Positions 42,128 through 49,639 of a DNA stretch of 64,000 bases are shown here, piece by piece (within the stretch, counting starts at the first letter, position 1; every line of letters begins with the position of its first letter). Origin of the DNA: JAPYWM01 sp964489015 (GTDB taxonomy: Bacteria > Bacteroidota > Bacteroidia > SpSt-205); assembly GCA_964489015.1 (NCBI GenBank), contig CAZAXD010000002.1, positions 62,001 through 126,000 of the forward strand, given 5' to 3'. Below the pieces are notes generated by a model. The model saw only the letters and a program-made list of their open reading frames with translations. It did no database searches and was not told the origin of the DNA. Position numbers and translations under genes: made by a program.

Positions 42128-43285
42128 ATGGCCTTTAGTGTTCGAACGGATGTCCTGAAGGGGGCCTTGGAGCGCGTCGCCTCGGTTATTTCCACCCGCA
42201 GCATGCATACCATCACCCGAAACGTACTACTTCTGCAGCAAGGCGACCTCTTAGAGCTGCGGGCGACCGACCTGGAGATTTATATCCGTACAGAAATAGC
42301 CGTTTTACCCCAAGGTTCCCAATCCGACCATGTCCAGCTTGCTACCCAGCCTAAACCCCTCTTAGATCTGCTCAAAGCCCTTCCTAGTGAGGAGGTCCTT
42401 GCCTTCTCTCAGGAAGTAACTACCAGTGAAGTGGGCGATTATCCTGTTCCTACGCTTCACGTGCGTAGCAGTTATGGTGAATATCAGTTCTCGGGTGTAG
42501 ATGCGACAGAATTCCCAAGCTTTCCTTCAGTCGAAGGGGCTGAAGGGCTGGACTTTCCCGTGGCGTTTTTACAGGAAGTGATAGAACAGACTGTCTTTGC
42601 TGCGAGTCGGGAAGAAAGTCGTCCAGCCTTGAATGGGGTTTACTTTCACTTTTTGCCAGACTATACCCACTTTGTAGCGACCGATGCCCACATTTTAGTT
42701 CGCCTACAGCGTACGGATAAAATCTTGACTGGGGCACCCAGTCTCCTGTTACCGGTGCGGGCCCTCGAAGCGCTCAAAACAGCCCTTCAATCGCTGCACG
42801 AGAGTGATCAAGTTCGCCTAATTCCCACTAAAGAGCAAGCGCTTTTTTCGCATCCTATCCTAAAGCTTAGCTGTAGACTCATCGACTACCAATTTCCAGA
42901 TTATCAGGCGGTCATCCCTAATCAGCCTCCTTATTATGCGCGCCTCAAAAAGGAGACCCTACGCCGAGCTATTCGGCGCTTATCGGTCTTTGCAGACAAG
43001 ACCTCGCAGGGAATCTTATTCTCGTTTGAGGGCAATACTCTAACCTTAACGGCTCGCGACGCTGTCTCCTACAATGCAGCGACGGAACACCTACCTTGCG
43101 AATACGAAGGTGCTGATTTCAAGGTAGCCTTTCGAGGAAGTACCTTGCAATCAGTCTTAGACCATATTGACTCAGAAGACATTGTCATTCGGCTTTCTAC
43201 GCCTGGGCGCCCGGCCGTGATCGAGCCCGACCCGCAGACACCCCCTAGGAACCTCCTCATCCTCGTCATGCCGCTGCTCCAGTGA
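42128..43285 (+). CDS. dnaN: DNA polymerase III beta sliding clamp
   Basis: A 385-residue beta clamp with three similar clamp folds. It begins MAFSVRTDVLKGALERVASVIS and shows NVLLLQQGDLLELRATDLEI (about 31-50), SREESRPALNGVYFHFLPD (about 158) and ATDAHILVRL (about 182). It forms the ring that tethers DNA polymerase and repair proteins to DNA. The ATG at 42128 is chosen because it gives the standard N-terminus and follows a promoter box by 7 nt; longer frames run upstream of the box. It is not next to dnaA or recF. It overlaps the acyltransferase by 4 nt. Confidence 0.94.
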   Translation: MAFSVRTDVLKGALERVASVISTRSMHTITRNVLLLQQGDLLELRATDLEIYIRTEIAVLPQGSQSDHVQLATQPKPLLDLLKALPSEEVLAFSQEVTTSEVGDYPVPTLHVRSSYGEYQFSGVDATEFPSFPSVEGAEGLDFPVAFLQEVIEQTVFAASREESRPALNGVYFHFLPDYTHFVATDAHILVRLQRTDKILTGAPSLLLPVRALEALKTALQSLHESDQVRLIPTKEQALFSHPILKLSCRLIDYQFPDYQAVIPNQPPYYARLKKETLRRAIRRLSVFADKTSQGILFSFEGNTLTLTARDAVSYNAATEHLPCEYEGADFKVAFRGSTLQSVLDHIDSEDIVIRLSTPGRPAVIEPDPQTPPRNLLILVMPLLQ

Positions 43286-43866
43286 TCTTATATGGAGAAG
43301 CGCCTCTCTTACAAAAGGTTCTCTATCTCCTGAGGCAGGCTTCGCTAGAAGCGCGAGGGTACTTTTCTGAGCAAAGCTATGCAGATTTACCCCTGCCGTA
43401 TCTGGGACCATATCGAGCAGATATTTTGCCAGATCAGCCCGTGCTCCTTGCCTTTGAAGACAATACGACTCGGCGAAATCTCGCTCGGCGTCTGAGGCAT
43501 CCGCTTGCACCGGCTCTTGTAGCCCCGAGTCCTGGATCGGTCAAAACCGTCGGCGCCGGCACCATCATACTGGGACAAGCTACGCCTTCTGCTCAGGTTG
43601 ATAATCTAGTACTCATTGAAGAAGAAGCCCAAGTCGGGCACCGGGTACAAATAGGGCCCTTCTCTTTTATTGGAAAAGCGGTTATCGTCGAATCAGGTGT
43701 CCTTATTGGAGGTAGCGTTTACATCGCAGCAGGGGCCGTGATCCGTTCGGGCGTAGCAGTCGGGACGGGCGCTATTGTAGCGCCTGGGGCTATCGTTGAG
43801 ACCGATATACCTCCTTTCGCTTCCGTTTGGGGAGCGCCGGCGCAGATCTGTCCGCCTGGCCTGTAG
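43282..43866 (+). CDS. Left-handed beta-helix (hexapeptide) acyltransferase
   Basis: A 194-residue protein with an N-terminal alpha/beta part (about residues 1-85) and a C-terminal hexapeptide beta-helix (about 90-185, with repeats like VGHRVQIGPFSFIGKAVIVESGVLIGGSVYI), then the cap IPPFASVWGAPAQ. This is the layout of NeuD/PglD-like sugar O- or N-acetyltransferases. The substrate is unknown. It starts with GTG overlapping the dnaN TGA, so it is translated with the clamp. Its coupling to dnaN is unusual functionally. Confidence 0.75.
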   Translation: MILYGEAPLLQKVLYLLRQASLEARGYFSEQSYADLPLPYLGPYRADILPDQPVLLAFEDNTTRRNLARRLRHPLAPALVAPSPGSVKTVGAGTIILGQATPSAQVDNLVLIEEEAQVGHRVQIGPFSFIGKAVIVESGVLIGGSVYIAAGAVIRSGVAVGTGAIVAPGAIVETDIPPFASVWGAPAQICPPGL

Positions 43867-43925
43867 TTATCGGGGAAATGATATCGTATCCTTTCATGCA
43901 GGTAGAACTTTCGAGGAGCCTTTGT

Positions 43926-43933
43926 TACATTTG
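43926..43933 (+). promoter_or_regulatory. -7 promoter box (TACATTTG) for the PorE-like gene
   Basis: Exact TAnnTTTG match, 9 nt upstream of the ATG at 43943, in the 76-nt gap after the acyltransferase gene. Confidence 0.5.
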
Positions 43934-43942
43934 TCTATTGAT

Positions 43943-45910
43943 ATGCGTATCATCGCTTTATTAGCCTTATTGGGGTTAGTCTGGGCGCAGCCCCAGAAAG
44001 CCGAGCGTCACCTTCGGCAGGCAGAAGAGTTTATGCGCATGGAAGACTTTGCGGATGCGCTGGCCGAGTGTGAAGCTGCGATGCAGGCCAATCCGTTCAG
44101 CGCTGCCGCTTATGGCCATGGGGCCTATTGTGCCTATCGTCTCCGTCAGTACCGAAAGGCTAGGCAGTACTTTGAGAAGGCCGAGCAGATGGGCTTCACC
44201 TTGTCGTTGAGTTATACCTTAGCCTATGCGGATGTGCTTCAGCGCTTAGGTGAGCCCCAAAAAGCCCTCCCCCTCGTTGAAAATATATTAGCCCAAACGC
44301 CGCCTTCTAATCCTCTGTACAACCGCCTACAGGCTACTCTCCAGCAGCTCAAGAATGCTGAAAAGTACATGGCTACGCCTCTGAATATCCAAATCAAGAA
44401 TCTCGGCCCGCAGATAAACTCCCCTTATCCTGATTTTGCGCCGGTGATCTCCGCCGATGAATCGGTCTTACTCTTTACGTCTCGTCGGCCTGGCTCTATA
44501 GGTGGTCGTACAGCTCCAGATGGCTTATTCTTCGAGGATATCTACACCTCCGAAAATCAAAATGGGGCCTGGTCTACAGCCAAAAACCTGGGTACTCCTG
44601 TCAATACCGCTACCCACGATGCCTGTATTGCGCTCTCAGCCGATGGCCAGACGCTTTTTCTCTTTAACTCCGAGAATGGCGGGGATATCTTTCAGGCCCG
44701 TCTCAAGGGTAACCGCTGGCTTCAGCCCCGCAATATCGGCTCTCCCATCAACTCTAAGTATTGGGAGCCTTCCGTCTGTTTGTCGGCTGACGAGCGTACC
44801 CTCTTTTTCGTTTCGGACCGACCTGGCGGCCTGGGCGGGCGCGATATTTACATGTGCAAACGCTTGCCGAATGGTAAGTGGAGTCAGCCTATCAACCTGG
44901 GTGCTCCCATCAATACGCCTTATGATGAAGATGGCCCCTTCCTGCACCCCGATGGTAAGACGCTGTTTTATTCCTCTAATAGCCCTAGCTCGATGGGGGG
45001 CTTTGATATCTTTCGAACCGAACTGCGACCCGATAGCACTTGGGCTCCGCCGGTCAATCTCGGCTATCCCATCAATACCCCAGGGGACGATATCTACTTC
45101 GTACTCTCTGCCAGTGGCCTGCATGGGTATTATGCCAGCGAGCGCGACGATAGTTATGGCGAAAAGGACATTTACCTAGTCGACTTTTCCACCCTCGTTG
45201 AAGAAAAGCCTAAAGCAGAGGCCAAGAAAGACGACGAATCCCTGGACGTTGCCACAGAAACTGCAGCGGCTCCTGTTTTCCGGCCTAATCTGACGCTCTT
45301 AACGGGTGTTATCTATGACCAAGAGACTAAGCAGCCCCTAGAAGCGCAGATTTATCTCATCGACAACGTACGAGCCGAAACGCTCACGGCGCTTACCTCC
45401 AACGCGGCCACGGGTAAGTACCTTATTTCCCTCCCGGCGGGTAAAAATTACGCTATCGTCGTCGTCAAGGAAGGGTATGCTTTCCATTCCGAAAACTTCA
45501 TCATTGAAGAAAGTATGGGTTATCGGGAGGTGCGTAAGGATATCGGTTTGCAGAAGTACAAAGTCGGTACGACAATCGTGCTGCGCAATATCTTTTTTGA
45601 CTTTGACAAGGCTACCCTACGTCCCGAATCAAAAACCGAGCTAGAGCGGGCTTATGAATTTCTCCAGAAAAATCCACGAATAAAAGTCCGCATCGCCGGT
45701 CATACGGATAGCTTCGGTTCGGATGAATACAATCAGCGCCTTTCAGAAGCTCGGGCTAAGTCCGTGTATGAGTACCTCATCTCGCGCGGGATTTCAGCGG
45801 ATCGATTAGGGTATGTAGGTTATGGGGAAAGTCGCCCTGCTGACACCAATGACACCGAGGAGGGCCGTCAAAATAATCGGCGAGTGGAATTAGAAATCAT
45901 CGAGAATTAG
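43943..45910 (+). CDS. TPR-PD40-OmpA envelope protein (PorE-like T9SS component)
   Basis: A 655-residue periplasmic protein. Signal peptide ends LVWAQ. Domains in order: TPR repeats (about residues 20-125, RQAEEFMRMEDFADALAECEAA), PD40 beta-propeller blades with the SADxxTLFF motif (about 150-420; SADGQTLFLFNSE, SADERTLFFVSDRPGG, HPDGKTLFYSSN), a carboxypeptidase-regulatory-like fold (about 450-520, TGVIYDQETKQPLEAQIYLID), and an OmpA peptidoglycan-binding domain (about 545-655, with FDKATLRPES and GHTDSFGSDEYNQRLSEARA). This is the architecture described for PorE of the Type IX secretion system. It would anchor the T9SS ring or slide to the cell wall. It ends in a strong terminator. Confidence 0.8.
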   Translation: MRIIALLALLGLVWAQPQKAERHLRQAEEFMRMEDFADALAECEAAMQANPFSAAAYGHGAYCAYRLRQYRKARQYFEKAEQMGFTLSLSYTLAYADVLQRLGEPQKALPLVENILAQTPPSNPLYNRLQATLQQLKNAEKYMATPLNIQIKNLGPQINSPYPDFAPVISADESVLLFTSRRPGSIGGRTAPDGLFFEDIYTSENQNGAWSTAKNLGTPVNTATHDACIALSADGQTLFLFNSENGGDIFQARLKGNRWLQPRNIGSPINSKYWEPSVCLSADERTLFFVSDRPGGLGGRDIYMCKRLPNGKWSQPINLGAPINTPYDEDGPFLHPDGKTLFYSSNSPSSMGGFDIFRTELRPDSTWAPPVNLGYPINTPGDDIYFVLSASGLHGYYASERDDSYGEKDIYLVDFSTLVEEKPKAEAKKDDESLDVATETAAAPVFRPNLTLLTGVIYDQETKQPLEAQIYLIDNVRAETLTALTSNAATGKYLISLPAGKNYAIVVVKEGYAFHSENFIIEESMGYREVRKDIGLQKYKVGTTIVLRNIFFDFDKATLRPESKTELERAYEFLQKNPRIKVRIAGHTDSFGSDEYNQRLSEARAKSVYEYLISRGISADRLGYVGYGESRPADTNDTEEGRQNNRRVELEIIEN

Positions 45911-45935
45911 GACACAGCTTTGCAAAAGACATTGT

Positions 45936-45964
45936 GGGATGCTAAGCATCCCCCTAACTTTTTA
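45936..45964 (+). terminator. Rho-independent terminator after the PorE-like gene
   Basis: GGGATGC-TAA-GCATCCC (45936-45952) gives a 7-bp stem with a 3-nt loop, followed by CTTTTT. It sits 25 nt past the stop codon and separates the gene from the convergent tRNA-Val/rpsA unit. Confidence 0.75.
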
Positions 45965-45966
45965 AG

Positions 45967-46041
45967 TAGGCTGTGGAGGATTCGAACCTCCGACCTCTGC
46001 CCTGTCAAAGCAGCGCTCTAAACCAACTGAGCTAACAGCCC
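45967..46041 (-). tRNA. tRNA-Val (anticodon GAC)
   Basis: A 75-nt cloverleaf on the minus strand: acceptor GGGCTGT/ACAGCCT (first pair is a G-U wobble), D arm GCTC/GAGC, anticodon stem CTGCT/GGCAG with loop TTGACAG (anticodon GAC, reading GUC and GUU), T arm GGAGG/CCTCC with TTCGAAT loop, discriminator A. CCA is not encoded. It lies 12 nt downstream of the rpsA stop with no promoter box between, so it is probably processed from the rpsA transcript. Confidence 0.95.
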
Positions 46042-46053
46042 GCTTAGTCGCAT

Positions 46054-47778
46054 TTACGCCGTCGTATCCCCGCTGAGAAGGGCCTTGAGACGAGAGATGG
46101 CCTCCAGGTCACCAAGGGTTTCACGCTTTTGAGCGCGTGTCACGGGCTCTGGTAGCGCCGGCGCTGCGGCCTCCTCGGTCGCCTCACCTTTGCGGCGGCG
46201 GGCGCTTCGGGCCTGCTTCTCGACGCGGGCCAGCACGATCGTCCTATTCCCTTCGTCAATCTCCACCACCCTGAAAAGATCACTGCTTCCCTCCTTCGGC
46301 ATATCTCCGCCTACCTTGAGGTAATGCATCGGTACAAAACCCTCTACACCATGCGCAAGCGCTACCACGGCACCTGCCTCGGTTATCCGTTCTACGATGC
46401 CCTCATGATAAGACCCCTCCTTGAAGATCTGCTTGATAAGCTCCCAGGGGTCTTCGGTAAGCTGCTTGTACCCCAGGCGCATCCGACGATGGTGTGAGTC
46501 TACTTCTAAAACCACGACATCTATCTCCTGCCCTCTTTGGAAGATCTCGGACGGATGCTTGATGCGCCGGAACCAGGATAGATCACGAAGGTTGATGAAG
46601 CCCTCGATACCCGGCTCCAGCTCGACAAAGGTGCCAATATTAGTGTGATTACGAACGATGCCCCGATGTACACTACCAGTTGGATACTTCTCAGCAGCTT
46701 GTAGCCATGGATCAGGATAAAGCTGCTTCATGCTCAGGGTGAGACGCTGGGACTCTGGATCGAACTGGATGACCTTCGCCTGAATCTTGTCGCCAACTTT
46801 ATACTTGGAGAGCTCTTCTGCCGCTGTGGTAGACCACGCTAGCTCAAAGACAGGCAAAATGCCTTCGATACCAGGGACGACCTCTACAGTCAGACCAAAC
46901 TCCGCAATCGCTACGATACGCCCTTCTACGACAGCATCCACTTTGAGCCAATCAGGAGGATTTTGCCAAGGATTCGGCTGCAGTTGTTTGATACCTAGAT
47001 TGACGCGACCACTTTCGGGGTCATAATCTAGTACGACGACGCGAACTGTGTCTCCAATTTTGTAAAGCTCCTCGGGGTGAGACACGCGACCCCAGGAAAG
47101 ATCGGTGACGTAAACGAGACCATCGATGACGCCACCTAAGTCCACAAATATCCCAAATGAAGCCACGTTTTTGACCGTACCTTCCAAGATAGTCCCCCGC
47201 TCTAGGATGCTCATCACCCGCTCTTTTTGCTTGACGAGCTCCTCTTCTATGAGCGCCTTGTGGGAAACCACCACGTTATGCTGGCTGGGGTTGATTTTGA
47301 CGACCTTGAAGCGCATGCGGCGGCCGATGAGCTCTTGATAATTATCGGACGAACGTAAGGGGCGCATATCTACCTGAGAGCCAGGCAGAAAGGCTTCTAT
47401 CCCGTCAATATCCACGACGAAGCCGCCCTTGGTCCGTCGGCGAATGACGCCTTCTATGGGTCTGTCTTGTTCTAAGGCTTCCTGGATCATTTGCCAGGTG
47501 CGCAGAGAATGCGCCAAACGCCGCGATAGCTTAGCCATACCCTCTCGCGTCTGTTCCGCTTCCACGTAAACTTCAATCTCGTCCCCTACTTGCGGTTTGG
47601 GTTCGTCTGCATGCCATTCGGATAGAGGAATGCGTCCTTCGGCTTTGTGACCGATGGATATGAGTGCTTCGCTCTCGTCTACAGCCACGACCTTCCCACG
47701 AACAATCTGATTCTGCAGCCGAGGCGGCAAATACGCCTGGTACAGTTTCTCTAAGTCGACTTCCTGGATATGACTCAT
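46054..47778 (-). CDS. rpsA: 30S ribosomal protein S1
   Basis: A 574-residue protein made of five to six S1 RNA-binding domains in tandem (from about residue 25 to 540); examples are 'GTILEGTVKNVASFGIFVDLGGVIDGLVYVTDLSW' and 'GSVHRGIVRNHTNIGTFVELEPGIEGFINLRDLSW', each with the G-x-V-x(5)-GxFV(D/E)L pattern. S1 helps the ribosome bind mRNA, which matters in Bacteroidota because Shine-Dalgarno sequences are rarely used. The C-terminal tail is Ala/Arg/Lys-rich. The ATG follows a TAACTTTG box by 7 nt. tRNA-Val(GAC) follows in the same transcript. Confidence 0.93.
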   Translation of the reverse strand: MSHIQEVDLEKLYQAYLPPRLQNQIVRGKVVAVDESEALISIGHKAEGRIPLSEWHADEPKPQVGDEIEVYVEAEQTREGMAKLSRRLAHSLRTWQMIQEALEQDRPIEGVIRRRTKGGFVVDIDGIEAFLPGSQVDMRPLRSSDNYQELIGRRMRFKVVKINPSQHNVVVSHKALIEEELVKQKERVMSILERGTILEGTVKNVASFGIFVDLGGVIDGLVYVTDLSWGRVSHPEELYKIGDTVRVVVLDYDPESGRVNLGIKQLQPNPWQNPPDWLKVDAVVEGRIVAIAEFGLTVEVVPGIEGILPVFELAWSTTAAEELSKYKVGDKIQAKVIQFDPESQRLTLSMKQLYPDPWLQAAEKYPTGSVHRGIVRNHTNIGTFVELEPGIEGFINLRDLSWFRRIKHPSEIFQRGQEIDVVVLEVDSHHRRMRLGYKQLTEDPWELIKQIFKEGSYHEGIVERITEAGAVVALAHGVEGFVPMHYLKVGGDMPKEGSSDLFRVVEIDEGNRTIVLARVEKQARSARRRKGEATEEAAAPALPEPVTRAQKRETLGDLEAISRLKALLSGDTTA

Positions 47779-47785
47779 GCGGGGG

Positions 47786-47793
47786 CAAAGTTA
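47786..47793 (-). promoter_or_regulatory. -7 promoter box for rpsA (TAACTTTG)
   Basis: Exact TAnnTTTG match ending 7 nt before the rpsA ATG and within 25 nt of the end of the PhoD-like gene. Confidence 0.6.
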
Positions 47794-47801
47794 CAAAACT
47801 T

Positions 47802-49523
47802 TCACAGTCGCAAGCGACATCCAAAATAGGCCTGATCCGTTTCCGCTCGCAAAAAGTAATACCCAGGGGGCAAGGCCTGGGGAAGTTCAAGCTGGCGGAT
47901 GCCTTTCCATTGCTGGGCTGGATAGGTCGGAGATTGCCAGACCCTCTCGCCTTGTGCAGAATACAAACAAAATCGCAGGTTTTCTGCTTGTAATGCGCTG
48001 GGTTGCCCCCAACGAAAGGCAACGATTCTACCCCGGACTGTTTCTACGAAGAAAGTGAGCCCTAAATTGGGGTGCGTAAGACGGGGCCAAAGGCTGGGCG
48101 GCAACGGCAGGATGTCCGCTGTAAGGAGGAGCTTGGCCAGCGTGTCCCCGCGATAATTAAGACTCAGGAGCCACAGACTATCTCCTTGAAACATCAAGTA
48201 CCCGAGCGCAGTCGAAAAGTCTTTTCGCGTGATACCTTGACCACCAGCGTTGAAAATGCTAATGCCCAGTTTTTTGGCAAGCTGATAAGAGCGCCGTTCG
48301 GTCTTACCAGCGCCTCCCGTCATGAGCTCCGGAAAACCTCCCATGGTGCCATCTTCTAACGTCGCAATATGCGTGTCTCCGCTTACAAACACCACTCCTC
48401 GGATTTGATGGGTCCAGCACCAAGCGAGCAGGCTATCCTGATCAGCCGGATAGCCTGCCCATGTATCAGCGATGAAACCGGCAATAAAGATAGCAGGAAC
48501 CTTGTACAGACCGCCGAAGATACGGAGCGTTTGCTCGGGAAGATTTAGTACCTGCTGGATGAATAGTTGAAGATTACGGTTGTACGTGACACCCGAAAGG
48601 ATGACTTTCCAGCGGGCGGTGCTCTCTCGCAAAGCCTGCTTGAAGAGAGTCATCTGCTCGCGACCCAATATGGAGATTTCGGTTTTAGGCCGGAAATAAT
48701 ATCGGCCTAGCTCCCCGAGTTCAAAAGCTCGCATGGTGCCTGTACGCGCAGTCCGGTTATCTAAGAAGAAAAATTCTACGTCTCCCCACCGAAAGCGCTG
48801 GAATAAAGCTTTTTCGGCGAGCGGAAGCGGATAATGCGGGAAGAAAGCCTCATAAGCCTGCATAGCCCTCTCGCGCAAAGTCGGGGCAAAGGTGTAATCA
48901 CCTATCGGCAAGTTTAGGGTTCTATACTGTGCGCGGTAGTCTTGACCAGTGTTGTCCGCTACAAAATCGTGATCGTCGTACAAGTAAGCCCAAGCGGCAT
49001 GGGTACGCAGGCGGTGCGTACCAGGATCCCAATAGCGCTTTTGATAGGCATTTCGGAGGTTTTCCCATTTGCTTGGAAAGAAGTTTTCAGTTTTAGGTGG
49101 GAAATCTTTTTCTGTCGTATCAGGATATCCCCAATCTCCTAGGTGCAGCACTAGATGAGGATTGAGCTGAGCGGCGTACTGCTTGAGGGCTTTTTCTGAC
49201 TTGAGCTTAGGATCGAGGGCATCGCAGGAAATGGCGGCTACGCGTAGCGGTGAGAGCGGGGGTGTGTGGAAGCTGCCGCTCACGAGGAGCCCAGAGGTAA
49301 GCTTTACCTCGTATACGTAATGCGTTGCAGGTGTAAGGCGGGCGAGGGCCAGGCAAACGGGCGTAGAATCTGCACTGAGGGTCGTGTCTAAAAGCCCGGC
49401 GATAGTGACTCTGGGTTTAGGGTCCCAAATACAAAGCGTGGCTGAGGTGTCCGTCACACCGCCTACTAGTACTTGTGCACGGAGCAGCGAGAGGGTAAAT
49501 ACTAGTGGCGTGAAGCGAAGCAC
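47802..49523 (-). CDS. Secreted PhoD-like phosphatase with a T9SS-type tail
   Basis: A 573-residue protein. Signal peptide MLRFTPLVFTLSLLRAQ. A Fn-like N-terminal domain (about residues 18-90) precedes a PhoD-type metallophosphatase domain (about 90-430). Metal and active-site motifs are VLHLGDWGYPD (about 123), AAWAYLYDDHDFVADN (about 176-191), FFFLDNRTARTG (about 251) and FVSGDTHIATLEDG (about 375). The last 80 residues look like a T9SS type A sorting domain (LRFCLYSAQGERVWQSP...GYYFLRAET). It would hydrolyse phosphodiesters or phosphomonoesters at the surface. The GTG start is fixed by the signal peptide and lies one base after the tRNA-Phe CCA. No promoter box is seen between them. Confidence 0.82.
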   Translation of the reverse strand: MLRFTPLVFTLSLLRAQVLVGGVTDTSATLCIWDPKPRVTIAGLLDTTLSADSTPVCLALARLTPATHYVYEVKLTSGLLVSGSFHTPPLSPLRVAAISCDALDPKLKSEKALKQYAAQLNPHLVLHLGDWGYPDTTEKDFPPKTENFFPSKWENLRNAYQKRYWDPGTHRLRTHAAWAYLYDDHDFVADNTGQDYRAQYRTLNLPIGDYTFAPTLRERAMQAYEAFFPHYPLPLAEKALFQRFRWGDVEFFFLDNRTARTGTMRAFELGELGRYYFRPKTEISILGREQMTLFKQALRESTARWKVILSGVTYNRNLQLFIQQVLNLPEQTLRIFGGLYKVPAIFIAGFIADTWAGYPADQDSLLAWCWTHQIRGVVFVSGDTHIATLEDGTMGGFPELMTGGAGKTERRSYQLAKKLGISIFNAGGQGITRKDFSTALGYLMFQGDSLWLLSLNYRGDTLAKLLLTADILPLPPSLWPRLTHPNLGLTFFVETVRGRIVAFRWGQPSALQAENLRFCLYSAQGERVWQSPTYPAQQWKGIRQLELPQALPPGYYFLRAETDQAYFGCRLRL

Positions 49524-49524
49524 G

Positions 49525-49600
49525 TGGTGGTGACGGGCGGACTTGAACCGCCGACCCCCAGATTTTCAGTCTGGTGCTCTACCGACTGAGCTACATCACC
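49525..49600 (-). tRNA. tRNA-Phe (anticodon GAA), CCA encoded
   Basis: A 76-nt cloverleaf on the minus strand: acceptor GGTGATG/CGTCACC, D arm GCTC/GAGC, anticodon stem CCAGA/TCTGG with loop CTGAAAA (anticodon GAA), T arm GGCGG/CCGCC with TTCAAGT loop, discriminator A and encoded CCA (49527-49525). Its own TATCTTTG box is 9 nt upstream. The next base after CCA is C, then the GTG of the PhoD-like gene. Confidence 0.96.
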
Positions 49601-49609
49601 AAATCGCTG

Positions 49610-49617
49610 CAAAGATA
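49610..49617 (-). promoter_or_regulatory. -7 promoter box for tRNA-Phe and the PhoD-like gene (TATCTTTG)
   Basis: Exact TAnnTTTG match ending 9 nt before the tRNA 5' end, in the 39-nt gap after ftsK. Confidence 0.6.
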
Positions 49618-49639
49618 GGGCTTTCTGCACAAATACAAA

